Shown one piece after another: positions 34,746 to 46,900 of a stretch of DNA of 64,000 nucleotides. Each line of letters opens with the position of its first letter. Position 1 is the first letter of the stretch. The position numbers and the translations under genes are program-made. The notes under the pieces are model-generated. The model did not search any database. It saw only the letters and a list, made by a program, of their open reading frames with translations, and was not told where the DNA came from. This stretch comes from Pelecanus crispus (lineage: Eukaryota; Chordata; Aves; Pelecaniformes; Pelecanidae), in the NCBI RefSeq assembly GCF_030463565.1, contig NC_134660.1, forward strand, positions 2,927,501 to 2,991,500, written 5' to 3'.

Positions 34746-35571
34746 AAGTTCATAACCAGACTGTATTTTAAAACCAGCTTGATTTTTTCTCTTGCTCGTG
34801 TTGGGTAGCTGCAGCTGTGTTTGCTGGCAGGTGGGCAGCTTGCACGGCCGTGTGGTAGTTTCACTCAAGGCAGCGTGATATTGCCCTGCTCCCCACAACC
34901 ATGTCGGGGCTCCGAGACTCGGCACTGAGACCTCGCCAACACATAGGCGGAGGCGTGCGTGTGTGTGTGCTGGCTATATGGTGCTCTGCTTTCGCTAGCT
35001 GTGAGCCACCATCTTGTTCTGAAACATCCATCTGTACTGGCTTTTTTCCCCACTGAACTGATTTCTTTACCTCCACTTTTGTTATTATTTGTATTCCTGC
35101 AGCCTAGGAGCATAGCCTTGGGGCAGAACAATGTGTAGGAAAGGACTGTGCAAGTCTGAGACATAAAAATGTCCCAAGAGATTTACAACCTAAATGTAAG
35201 ACAGGAGGAAACAAATGGTTTGGTTCAGATGGAAATAAAGGAAGCAATGACAGGCTATTAGCCAGCGTGATTAGCAGTGGTCTCGGCACAATGTCAGTGG
35301 AAACGCTGTTAAGTCTTGTGGGCATTATGGAAAAGACGAGAGACCTGAAAGTGGACGAAGCGGTAATAAGTGTAAATATTGACACATAGCGATGGGCAGC
35401 TCAGGAGGAGGCCAGAAGATGTTACATTTTCAAGTGATGTTGTGGGCAGTGGAGTTTGGGCCTGTGTGACTGTCCCAGTGCACAGCCTTTTTGCAAAATG
35501 TCAGCCTGTCTCTCCCATGCTCTGCTCGCTTTACTTATCAAAGTTGATGATGTTTCCTTGTGTCAACTACA

Positions 35572-35700
35572 AGAAGGGTGTGTCTACTTTGACAGAACTT
35601 TGCTTTCATAAGCATTGCTTCAGTGATGTTTGTGCAACCACACTGGAATATGATTTTATCTTGTCACTTGTAATTACCATTAATAATTTGCATAGTAGCC
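35572..35700 (+). repeat. Small repeated spacer segment, copy A
   Basis: Begins AGAAGGGTGTGTC, then TTGCTTTCATAA, then TGATTTTATCTTGTCACT. Shares order and spacing of motifs with 38473-38600 and 44808-44930. Family unknown. Confidence 0.45.
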
Positions 35701-38472
35701 ATTAGGCATCATTTATTAAACACATCTTTGATGTGATACTGAGCCGGCTCCAGACCTCATGCTCCCATCTTTCAAATGCAGACCATGAGTTTTTCTGGCT
35801 CATGACTCATTGGTTTATACCACCATGTTTAACAAAATTCCTGTAAGGCAAGTGAAATAATTATCACAATGATTTTGTTAACAGCATGATCCTAGGTCTT
35901 AAATACGCCTCAGAGACCAAGGTGATTACTCTGTTTCAGTTTCTTTCTTGCTGACTGTTCACATCTTCAGACTACCTCTCAACATTTGCTAGTGATGAAG
36001 TAGAAGTTCAGCAGAACATGGAGGTTGACAGAACCAGATTTCTTCCTACTGAAGCTCACAATCTTCCCTGATTCAGTTTGTGAAGGGTTTTAATTTCCTT
36101 CCAGCACCTACCAGATGACAACAGTGCAGCCAGACTTCCCAGCATTTGCATCTCTGGAAGCACTACTGATTATCATGGCAAAGAAGAGTACAAGAGAATT
36201 TGTATCAGGACAGATTGGAATACTGATGGGTGAACGAAACTACAGCAATTTCACTCCTGCATGGACAGCTGAGTGCAGTGCAGGTCAGGAGGAAAAACAA
36301 GGCTTTAGCCTGCGGTCCCTGCTGGCAGAGCCGCGTGGATCAAACCAGAACCTGACAAGCAGAACTGGAGTATGCAGGTGCTCCCTGCGCTCAGATACCA
36401 TGCAGTGGTACAACAGAGACACAGCCAAAGGTGTGGGCCAGCCAGAGCCTCCCCAGAGTGTCTTCTTTTTATCTTTATTTCATACTTGTACTAAAAGGTC
36501 TCTTAATTTCAATACACTTTCAATATGTGGTTCATACTGGCAGTTTAAGTTATATTATTCAGTGTACTGAGCTGAGAAATCTCCTGCTTGATTATAGTAG
36601 TAGTGTACTTGTCTATATAATTCTTTATAAACGTTAAACAAGCCAGTAAACAAAACTACAAACCTCACAGATAGTTACTATGGGTGTGAGTGAGACTGTA
36701 CCTGTCTGCGTATTTTATAAAATAGACTTTTATAGAGAAATTATAGTTTATATATGACACCAGAATATGGCCTACTATTAAAAAAGCATAGTGCCTGTAA
36801 TCAGGTGTAATTGCTTGTGCTGTGCAGTCCTTAACTCATGGCTGATTTCCAGCACTGGCAATTTGCAAAACTAGTTGTTTTATTTCCCTGCCTTCACTGA
36901 TGTCTTAAACCTCTGGCATGTTCACTCCTCAGGGATTTTTTCTGACGGTGTTGTAATCCACATGTGTCTGCTCTCTCTGTAGGACAGTGTAGGACCATTA
37001 CCTGCTCGAGCAATCACAGCACATTTCATCTACAGCCACTGGTCGTGAGGCTGATAGCTCCTGCTTATCAGCCTGAGTGCTGATATAACTCCCCCTCTTC
37101 TTGCTGGGGCACCCACCCTTGCTCTTTTTATCTTTAGATTCCTCTCCCAATCTTATACCTTCAGCCTAAGTCTCTGTCTGTCTTTGAAATACTGATTCAT
37201 TCTTGCTTTACAAGATTTGCACATTGAAAATAAAAGAACGAGCTGTTAGAAGCTGCAGTACCTATGTGCTGGTGTGAGTGGCTGTGTACGCGGAACATGA
37301 TAGAAGTTTGACTGCAGGAGGCTGCAGCCAATGTCCCAGGTCACTTTTCCTCCTGTTGTCCCATGCACTGCGTCCTCTGTGTTTCGTTTATCTTATCTTC
37401 CCCACCTCTTCCTATGCTGTTTCCACAGTCACTGTTTCCCATCACTGTCCAGGTTATAAACTGGGCAGGGAAGGCATCTTTTTATTTCTGCATTGCATTT
37501 AATGCCACCACAGAGGTGCCATGTAAACACCGAGGCAGGTTAAATAATACTGAAATGCACAGTATAATTAGTGTTGCAGGAACAGGAGATACGGAGTTAG
37601 TAGAGAAAGTATTTAACACAGAGCCTTGTCCAGAAGCTCGTTAGAGCAGTTACCTCCACAGGGCTAACAACTGTCTCTTACTTGGACAAAGACTGAGGAG
37701 AGGCCATCCCCCAAAGGGCCAGCCGAGCCGGTCGTGCATTGCTTAGCCCCCGGCCCTCTGGGCTGGTGCGGTCATGACGTGCAACTTGGAGTTGAAAGCT
37801 TAGAGCATGAGACGTGACACATGAGCAAGCAAGGCTTTCTGCAGAGCAAAAGTGCAGAGCAAGAAACAAAATTAGCTACAAAAAGTCCCATCTTTGCTGT
37901 GATTTTTGCCAAGAGAATAGCTGTTTGTAGTCAACCTTTGGCTTGTCCCATGTTGTCATTCCAGAAATGTCTGAGCTGTTTCTTTCTTTAGAAATGGACG
38001 CTATTCAGACTCATCGTATCCCCTTGGAAGCCTTCATGTTAGACCCCTATATAAGGCTAGTCATCAAACCCCATCCAATATTTCCCTACAGAAATCAAAA
38101 AAGAACTACATAATGAGGAGCAAAGATTGTAAGCACCATTCACAGCCCATCTGACACATTTGTTAGGTACAGCTACCAGTGAGAAGGGACAGGCTGGATC
38201 TTGAGTCTTTGCTTGCACAAGCAGCAAAATGCAGTTCTGTTCCTGAATGTGTTTGTAATTCGTTTCTCTGTGGTAATAAAATACCAGCATCTTTTTTTTT
38301 CCTGGCTGTTTATTGTATCTCACTTTAAAAAAAAATTCTCTCCCACATATTAATTTGTCTCACCCTTTTATCTTCCCACATGTTGCCAGCTGGTTCTTCC
38401 TGTTTGCCTTTTTTTCAAATCCATTTCAAGGTTCTTTATTTAGCATTTTCTCTGGGAATTGTTTTCCTCCAC

Positions 38473-38600
38473 CAGAAGGGTGTGTCAAGTCCAGCAAAGC
38501 CTTGCTTTCAAAATTACTACTTCGGTATTATTTAGGAAAACTTGTTGTTCTTGATTTTATCCTGTTACTGCACATTCATCATAACTCAAAGGTGTTGTGT
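38473..38600 (+). repeat. Small repeated spacer segment, copy B
   Basis: AGAAGGGTGTGTCAAGTCC, TTGCTTTCAAAA, TTGATTTTATCCTGTTACTG and AGGTGTTGTGTATT align with copies A and C. It ends directly at the ATTAT microsatellite. Confidence 0.5.
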
Positions 38601-38645
38601 ATTATATTATATTATATTATATTATATTATATTATATTATATTAT
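38601..38645 (+). repeat. (ATTAT)9 microsatellite
   Basis: Nine perfect pentanucleotide units, 45 bp, in the spacer about 450 bp downstream of the gene 4 transcript end. Confidence 0.95.
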
Positions 38646-39104
38646 CACACACCTACTTTAATTAAAACTTCATTTTCGCTCAGAAGTCTCTTTCAATACA
38701 AGACTATCAGTCAGACTGCCCTGAAACTCCTTCTCTGCACTCTGTCCAGCCTCCCTGAATGTTTCTTTCCTCATCACCTCCTACTTCATGTCTTAGCTTT
38801 TGCTTCCTCCTCCGGTGGCAAATGGCCCTTTCCACAGCATCAGCTGGTCCCTTTCCCCCATCCTCCCGCAGCTGCCCCTCCGTCACCATCCTGCAGCCAT
38901 TGAATTCAGCAGGAGCAGCGTGGCAGATTGCTTATTTTTCTTCTTCCCTTGTCATGATTGCTTTGTGGCTATAGATCAAAGGTGGATTTCTAACCAAAGG
39001 ATCAATATAACTAGCTGTGTAACAATTTTTTTTAAATACTTGTATGTTAATTTGCTTGTTGCAATTATTTCTCAGGTTCAAGGCTGTGTCAGTAGTAGCA
39101 AAGT

Positions 39105-39110
39105 TTTATT
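39105..39110 (-). terminator. Poly(A) signal, KRT9-like gene 4
   Basis: AATAAA on the minus strand in GCAAAGTTTTATTA (+ strand), the 3' end string shared with genes 2 and 3. It lies about 840 bp past the proposed stop, so the gene has a long 3' UTR or a further spliced exon. Confidence 0.7.
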
Positions 39111-39947
39111 AGAGACAAGCTTTGGTAGTTGTTAGACAACTGAGTGCATAACAGATTAGCCCGAGTGAAGACCAGTGACTGGATCAAAGCAGTATCAGAG
39201 GATGAAGCAGCAGGCAGCGTGGGTGGCGGGAAGGCAGCCGTCCTGCAAAGTCCCTTCCGACTTTGTGCTATAAGCAGAATTGAGAACTGTCAGGTTACTT
39301 TTGCTTTGCTTTTTCCAAACGGTTTGTTCTTCAAGAGTCCTCCTCAGGGGGATGTGCAGTGGGGCTGGCAGGGAAGCTCCCTTGTCTGCAGTGACCTGCC
39401 GAGGGAGAGCAGGAAGCATTACTCTGCCAGGGGTTTCATCTGCATACCGTGCCTTTCTCTTACATTGCCCTTGCTCTCGTACTGACCTTTCTTTTCCCTC
39501 TTCTCCCCAGCTTTCTTACTTTTATATGCTTGTTGAAAGACTTGTGACTGATTCCCACTGCCTGTTCCTCATTTTCGTGATGTGCTGAAAGTCTTATTTA
39601 AACACATTTACTACCAGTAACCCCCAGCGTCATATTTTCTATGCATAAGTTTATAAATGCCCCATAGGTGCAACCCTTGCCACTGCTTTCTACCATAGCT
39701 CGATTAATCCCTGTGCTCTACCACCAACAGTCACAACCACGATCCTGCACGTCTGACTCCCTGCACTGCCTTTCTCCAGGAAAAAGAAACTGTCTCCAGC
39801 CCCTCTTCACCACCCAGAAGAGCCTGGAGATCTCTCATCCCCCTCTTCCCCAGGTGCACAGTGGGACTGAAGAAGCAACTCACAGTGATGCTCACAGGCT
39901 TCTAGAGGACACCTCACCTTACGCATCCTCACCCGGAGCGCACAGGC

Positions 39948-42900
39948 TTAGGGCAGGCATGGCTGACACAGGCTGGCTTTAAGCCCACCACTTCTTCCGG
40001 CTGATGTTGCAGGGACTCCTCTTCCCACTGGCCCTCTGTGGAAAGGAGACAGCTCTGGTAACCAAAGCCCCGACATTCCGCCCTGCAGATCTGCCCCGTC
40101 ACCTGGAGCCACTCGTAGCATTGGCTTTAGCTGTGTCTCTTCAGTCACTATTGGCCATTTCCCCTTTGAACCATGAGGGTCGTTAAAAGCAACAATTAGC
40201 ACATCCTCCATCCTGCCTGTCTGTTGACAGCTATTGCTTTTCCATCTTGAGACACTCAGGATTACCCAAGGCTCTGAAACAAGCTCTAACAGCGTCATTT
40301 CATCCATTACAACTGGCATCTCGGAACAAGAACTGATTTTTCATGTAACTAATTTAGGACTGGAGAGTCCAGAAGAGCCCACCGCAGGGCACCACCATTA
40401 AAATACCTCTTTTTCCAAACTAATGGAGCAGGTGGGTGCTCAGGCCAGTTATGTGTGTATGCAGCCATTTATGAGATTAACAGCATGCTTCACTGTTTCA
40501 AAATCTCAGGCAATAGGAGGGAGGGAAGAGCCAACTGCTTTGCATACAAATTAAATTTCCCAAAACTTTAATTAAAATTGTTATGTGAAACTGAAAATGT
40601 TTAGATAATTTATTGTTTCAGTTAATTTAACTGCCAGTCCTCAATCCTGTCTAGCTGTGGCAAAGCCAATAAAACTCAGTTAAATGACAGCGTTCATAAA
40701 AGTCCTTGCCCAGCTCACAGTGAAACCCGCCCTTTAACAAGCTGCCATGCTGCACCTTGCCCAGGTGGCCGGGACAGCTCTGGGGGCCTCTCCCAGCTGT
40801 CTTCACCGGCCCAAGATGGGGGAATGGTCTCTGGCTTGCACTCTGAACATTTACCAGAGCCAAATCCTCAAATGCCTCATGGTTTGCTAATAGGCCCTGT
40901 CTGGTAACAGGTCAGTACTGGTTCCTCACCACAGTGCTGCTTTTACCATTTGTATCACGAGTTTTCATATCCCTGTAAGTCAAAGCATAGAGATTTTACT
41001 TTGCTCGGGTCTGTCTGTAGTCTGCGTACATGATGTCGTGCTGTCCCCCCTCCAGCAGGCAGTGGTAGGTCTGAATCTCCTGCTCCAAGCGGCATTTGAC
41101 ATCCAGGAGGGTCTTGTATTCCTGGTTCTGGCACTCCATTTCTGCTCGTATTTCAGCCAGCCGCTGCTCCACGCAGGAGATCTGGCTCTGCAGCTCAGCC
41201 AGGTATTTGTTGTAGCGACATTCGGTTTCCGCCAAAGAGGATTCCAGGTTTTCTTTCTGAGAATGAAAACAACACAAAGGCCCCCGGGTATGCTGCAAGC
41301 TTAGCCCGTCTGGTTACAAGTCCGACTCCGGTCATGCAGCTTTCTAAAGAGAGCTGGGGAGTCTGAGATGTGAATCGTAGTGGCATCACCTACCATGGTG
41401 AGCTGGGCTTGTACATTGATTTCCAAGGCCTGCAGCTGACGTCTCAGCTCAGTGACCTGTTTGTTGCTTGACTCGATCTCCTGGCTGCTTGTGATGACCT
41501 CCAGATTCACCTCCTCCGCCTGCAAAGTTAGAAAAGAGCAGCCCTTTCCTCACCTCGCCACAGCATCTTGTTATGGCAGGGGCTTCACCGCGCTGCTTGT
41601 GCACGCCCTGCAGTGCACCTGAGTATCTCCAAATCTAAACCCCCCCATTTATTCTGTTGTGACCCTCTCACACCATGTGGTAGCCCCTCTGCCATGAACA
41701 GAAGAGCACTGAAAGTGGGCAGTACAATGAGATGCTGAGCACATCCATGACAGAATTGCTGATATTAAGACATCTCCAGTAAGTGTTCTTAATCTCTCAT
41801 TTTTCCCTTTTCCCCCAAGAGGCAGAGTAGGGTACAGCTCTGTATGTATATAGTACCTTGCAGGCATACCACTGCTCAGTCTCTTTGCGGTTGCGCTCCA
41901 TCAGTGTTTCATACTGGCACCTCAGATCCTCCAGGATCTTCCTCAGGTCTGGGCCAGGACAGGCATTGACCTCCACGCTCACATCTCCAGTCGCCTGTTT
42001 CCTCAGACAGCTCATTTCCTGCAGAGAATACGTGCCCCGTATCAGTAATATTCACACTCGGGGGGACTACTTTCCTTCTTCTTTCTTCTTATTTCTCTAA
42101 AAGTAAGGGGCAATCTAACCTCCTCATGGTTCGTCTTGAGACAACACATCTCTTCAGTCAAAGCCTCACACTGTAGCTGCAGGTCGGTCTTGCAGCTGGC
42201 CAGCTGATCCAGGACAGGACGTAAGTTGCAAATGTCTGCATCCACGTTTTGCCGGAGACCACATTCAGTCTCGTACCTTAAGCCACAGGCAACAAAGAAA
42301 TGTCAGCATGTCAGTAAACCACAGCAAGCCCTTGAGTTGAGTTTGTAGGGAAAAAAATTAAGACCAAATTCTTCTTTCGCTTCAGACATGCAATGCTATG
42401 AACATTGCCAATGGTATCCACACCTTTCACAGAGATCTGCATTTTAATGCAGCAGCATGACAAGCAGAGTGTTAGGATTTCCCCATCACCATCGCTCACC
42501 TACCCTTCCACGGGCAGTGTGAACCCCTCGGTCCAGCACAGGACCGTACTCACTTCACTCTGAAGTCATCAGCAGTCATCCTGTTGTTATCAATGTTCAG
42601 AAGGATTTTGTTAGTCTCCATGGCTGCACAGAGGATCTGGAAAAGAAAACGTACAAGAGAGATTTGGGCTTGTGGCTTCCTCTGGCTACAGAAGGCCCTG
42701 GAGGAAACATCCACCTGGGGTAATGCAACCCACTTATTTTATAATGATTCCATATATTGGGAATATTAATCAGTTAGATGGCATTACAGTGGGGAAACCT
42801 GCGTGCCAGCTTGGTGGAACAGGCTGTGCTCAAACTCCAGTTCTCTGTAAATGCAGTGTCCTCCTCCCTCAAACCATCCGTTTCATATAAACTATTGCTT

Positions 42901-43548
42901 CATGGGCACCTCCGGAGACACAGCTATTGTCTCTGCCGTTTGACATTGGTCTATCCACATGTGCAAGCAAAGCCCAAAGAAATATTAGAATTTTCCTGAA
43001 AAACAATGATTTACCTGGTTTTGAAGGTCTTCGATTTCCTTATGAAAACAGCTGTAGTCCCGTGGTTCGCAGCTGGGCCCTACCTTGGCATACCACTCCC
43101 TGATCTTGCACTCAAGGTCAGCATTGTCTTCTTCCAGGAGTCGCACCTTGTCCAGGTAGGAGGCCAAGCGGTCGTTGAGGTTCTGCATCGTCGCCTTTTC
43201 GTTGTTAGCGAATAAGATCCCATCACCGCAACCAACACTGGCCCTGGTGAAGCCACCACCAATGCCTCGAGTGCAGATGCCTCCACCACCAAATGCAAGG
43301 GTGGAACAAGCCCTCTGGGTAACTCCAAAGCTCCCACCAGTAGCACTGCCGGCACTCAGCTGCTTCCCAAGTAATCCCTCACTTAAACTGCCACCAGAAA
43401 AATTGCCGACCACACCACCTAAGTCATAGGCAGCAAGTCTTCCCGAGGAGGCGGAGGAGACCTTTCTTCCACTACCAGCCGCAGAGCTGCCAGCGCTGCT
43501 CCTGCCTTGGGAACAGGTAGTAACGATCTGCCTGACGGCACAGCTCAT
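39948..43548 (-). CDS. Type I keratin, KRT9-like gene 4 (cysteine-rich, tail uncertain)
   Basis: Exons in coding order: 43015-43548, 42554-42636, 42120-42276, 41857-42018, 41394-41519, 41030-41256, and a proposed last coding exon 39948-40035; total 458 aa. The first six have sound GT/AG junctions and phases. The head (115 aa) is less Gly-rich than in genes 1-3. The rod starts [20 protein letters not shown] and ends [12 protein letters not shown]. Exon 2 carries [17 protein letters not shown]. About 26 Cys (5.7%). The last exon follows a strong acceptor (CTGTCTCCTTTCCACAG), fits the phase, reads [14 protein letters not shown] like the gene 3 tail, and stops within the exon. If the exon 6 donor is skipped, the frame ends 8 codons later ([10 protein letters not shown]). 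An upstream in-frame ATG is ignored because the TATA box lies between it and the chosen start. Confidence 0.85.
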
Positions 43549-43642
43549 AGTGAGAGCACGAGGATCCAACTGGGAGCCCAAGGCAAGCTGCACAGATCTC
43601 TGCGGGATCTGATTGTGATGCCTCTGTCCCCACAGTCCTCTA

Positions 43643-43754
43643 TTTATACCATTCCTCATGGATGTTGCCACTGGAGAAGGGCTGTTTATTCTTCCTCCAT
43701 GTGACCTGGCTAGTACTATTTTTTTCTTCAGCCGGAAATATTTCCCCAAAGGCG
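43643..43754 (-). promoter_or_regulatory. Proximal promoter of KRT9-like gene 4
   Basis: TATAAA (43643-43648) about 95 bp before the ATG. The GGTGACACCC position is eroded (GTGGCAACATCC). The distal box survives in altered form from 43731 (GCCGGAAATATTTCCCCAAA on the + strand). Confidence 0.65.
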
Positions 43755-43836
43755 TTTGTCTCCAGAAATCCCACAACAGAAAGATGCTTTGGTTAACAGA
43801 AGCGTGTTTCAAAACTACATCAAAAATGTTACTTCC

Positions 43837-43843
43837 TGAATCA
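43837..43843. promoter_or_regulatory. AP-1-like site upstream of gene 4
   Basis: TGAATCA followed by TCAG, as in genes 2 and 3, about 290 bp before the ATG. One base off the consensus; function inferred. Confidence 0.4.
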
Positions 43844-44807
43844 TCAGGTCTGACTTGGGATGACAACTAAACAACAGTGACACAAAAAATGACAATACCT
43901 GAGAGTGCCCGGGGAATGAAACATCTTCGCAATTATCCATCCCTGTCGTGGGTGAGTCTACCTGGAAAGTGAAAGCTGTGGGAAAGCCATCGTATCTGAT
44001 GGAGCCTGTTTGACCCCTTTGTGGCCAGAAGCGAGGGTGCCCCCTCACTCAGCTGCTTCGCGGTCCCTGGAGCCAGGAGCCCACCCTGGGCCATGCTGCC
44101 TCTCTGCGCGTGCACCGCAGCGAGGGTCCGTCCCATTCTGCGTGGCTGCCAGTTGAGTGAGAACCTGCCGGGGTCTGGGTCGTTAGACCTCAGAATGTTC
44201 TTCTCTTGGAGTGCACAGAAAAATATTGCATCTGAGTGTACCAGTGATTATTTGTTACTTCTGTTTCTCCTGCATGCATCAAAACATCCCCTTTCAGATG
44301 GGAGATTGCATGGTATTTGTTTTGCTGCTTTGGAGGGTAGACAAAATATTCAAATATTTATCCAAAATAAAAGAGAAATGGCTATTTCCTGAGTACCAAA
44401 TGTTGCAATTAACTATGAATATTCACTGCCAAGAGAGGGCAGCTACATAAGATGTTTCATAAGATTTCTAAAACAGTAATGTGGAAAAATTCAGAAGCAG
44501 CCTGATCCTGTATAGTTCTGATCCAGTTCCAACCAGAACCATGGAAATTCTCCAAATATAATCTAGGGGAAATGTGTTAAATTTAGAGAAGACGCTAGAA
44601 AAGGTCATTTAAAAAAAAGATATTAAACCTATTTTTTAGTCTTGGAATGCTGAATTGAGGAAGAAGGGAAATAATTAAAATGTTTTGTCATCTGAATCTT
44701 TCATTTTATTAATAATATTAATACAGCCATGCTAATATTGGCTGACTTTCAGCCATGTGTTGTTCAGCATTGGTTTTGGCATCCAGGTCACCTGGACACA
44801 TCACATA

Positions 44808-44930
44808 AAGGATGCGTCAGGTGCAGCCTGTTACAGAAATATTGCTTATGCTGTTTGGGTAAGTTCATTACTCTTGATTTTATCTTGACACTGCAAATCC
44901 AGAACACCTTAAATGTGGTGTGGATTCTGT
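44808..44930 (+). repeat. Small repeated spacer segment, copy C
   Basis: AAGGATGCGTCAGGTGCAGC, TTGATTTTATCTTGACACTG and AAATGTGGTGTGGATT align best with copy B at 38473-38600. Confidence 0.5.
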
Positions 44931-46749
44931 GGATGTCCACCCTTTGTTACATCCATAATTAGCAAGTGAGCCTGTGCCATGGTGCCATGGCATGCCTCAT
45001 GGCAAGATCCTGAGTGGGAGCTGTGGCATGGTCAGGATCAGGCACCTCTGCCCCGGAGCCTAGCAGCAGCCCTGCAGCTGCTCGTGCTGCTGGAGCGGGA
45101 GTGCATTAGGAGCAGGACTGGTCAAAATCTGTCTTTTTTCCATAGAAGAACTGTAAAAATAATGCTGAGCTAACATTTAATTTCATTTACTTGAGAAATA
45201 TATAGTCCTTCATTTTTCAATGAGAAAAATTAAAACGTCAGCGGGGGGGCAGTTATTGAAAACGAAGCAGAGATGTCCATGTTTCTTCCTTACCTTCTGA
45301 ACTTCAGACATAGGTCTCTGCAGCCAAAGGTAATTTGGATTTCTACAGCTTTTGTAAAGGAGAATAATAGTTTCACTCTTGATTTTACTGGATTTGTGTG
45401 TTCTTCATGGTGGCTTTTTTCCTTTCCAAAATTTGAAATTTTTATTAAAACCAGCTCTTGCTTTTACACCAGAGCATACCTCAAGACCTGTCAGGAGTTG
45501 CAATCCTCATTTTATTAAACAGATTTCAATTTTTTCATGAGGAGATCTGTTAATGATAGTATCTACATGCATAATGGAAGGCTCTTTCCAGAATTAACTT
45601 TTATGACTTCCAGACTGGAGTCTACAGACGGAAATTTGCTCACCACAGTCTTGTAGCCAGCCACGGGCAATGCCTCTGATGAGCCGTCCTCGGTTGACTT
45701 GGGAGCCCCTCGCAGGCAACGTTGTGCCCCAAGGGAGTAAGAGGAGAGGAATGATGGCTTACAAGGATTTCCCAGCAGGCATTTCAGAAACAGCAGTGCA
45801 GGCCTGACAAGGAAAAATTATTACTTCAAGTAACAAATGAGCAGAAAAGCCTCCCGTAGGCAAAGGTGCTGTTCCCATTTAATCAGCTTTGTAAAAAATA
45901 GAAAGAAAGGAATTATACTTCAGCTTTGCATTTGCATCTTTTACTGTGCTTTATAGGGGAGAGCAGGATGGTAGTAGAGGATGGGCACTGTGGTATTAAT
46001 CCCAAGGGTTGTTCTACTGCACAAAATGATCAGATTCAAGAGAGCAATGAAAATGAGAAAGCAAGATGAGATTTCCCCGGAAGGAAGTCCTTTGGTAGTC
46101 TTGGCATATTTTAAGGCTTAAGACTGTTTCTTAAGCTAATGCATATGAAGTACAGAAAGTATAATGTGCCCCCAAGAAGGAGATCCAGCATTTCACGTTA
46201 TTACAAATATTCCTTGAGTCACTAGCTGTTTTCATGTCCAAGAGAACTTCCCTGGAGACTTGGTGACTCAGACACGACACCAAACCCTGCGTCCCTGCTG
46301 GAGTCCACGCTGCTGTCCACCACCCGGCGTGACTGCCAGCCTCAGCCCAGGTTTGGGCTTGAAGCAACCACCAGGGAGTGCCAAGGTGGAGAAAAGCTGA
46401 GAGCCTGGCACCGTCTGGCATCCGAAGCACACCAGCTTGGGCTTGTGTGTGTCCCTCCAGCCTGTGCAGGGCTGGCCGCTGGCTGGCAGAGCCTTATCAG
46501 GAGGCCCTGATACAGCAGTGAGAACTACAAGCAGCCCTAGCTCCTGTCTGCTCATCGTCGGCTAAATTTCAGTGTTTCACCTATGGAAAACTCTTGGGCT
46601 TGCTATTTACAAAGTATTTGCCTATCTAGCTATTGATGTAATTGTCATTCCACTTTTTTTCTGCATGTTATTGGCTGTACCAAAACTATCTCCATCTCGC
46701 TGATGACACCAAATGCTCCAGGGTGCTGATCCCAGCTTTGCAAATCACT

Positions 46750-46900
46750 CTAGGCAAATCATTCAGCTTCTTCGAGTCTCAATTTCATGCTTTGTAGGTT
46801 GGAAACAATAATAACAGTAACCCTCCTTCTCAAGGGCATTGTAAAAACAACTGTCTGATGTGAACATGGAGCTTTAAAGATCCGAAACATGATACTCATT
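46750..46900 (+). repeat. MIR/L2-like 3' end relic
   Basis: TAGGCAAATCATTCAGCTTC, TTCGAGTCTCAATTTCATG, ATAATAACAGTAACCCTCCT and CAAGGGCATTGT follow the order of the MIR/L2 3' half (GGCAAGTCACTTAACCTC, CTCAGTTTCCTCATCTG, AATAATACCTACCTC, AGGGTTGT). An old amniote relic. Confidence 0.5.

Larger units (their letters stand above)
33250..39090. other. Intergenic spacer between gene 3 promoter and gene 4 3' end
   Basis: Holds a SINE-like relic (34447-34515), an upstream duplicate block (34641-34745), two members of a small repeated segment (35572-35700 and 38473-38600) and a microsatellite (38601-38645). No gene is supported. Confidence 0.55.

Noticed and set aside
42985-43866. 293-codon reading of gene 4 exon 1 with an N-terminal extension
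   Set aside because: The TATA box at 43643-43648 lies between the upstream ATG and MSCAV, and all sister genes start at the MSC codon about 95 bp after TATA.
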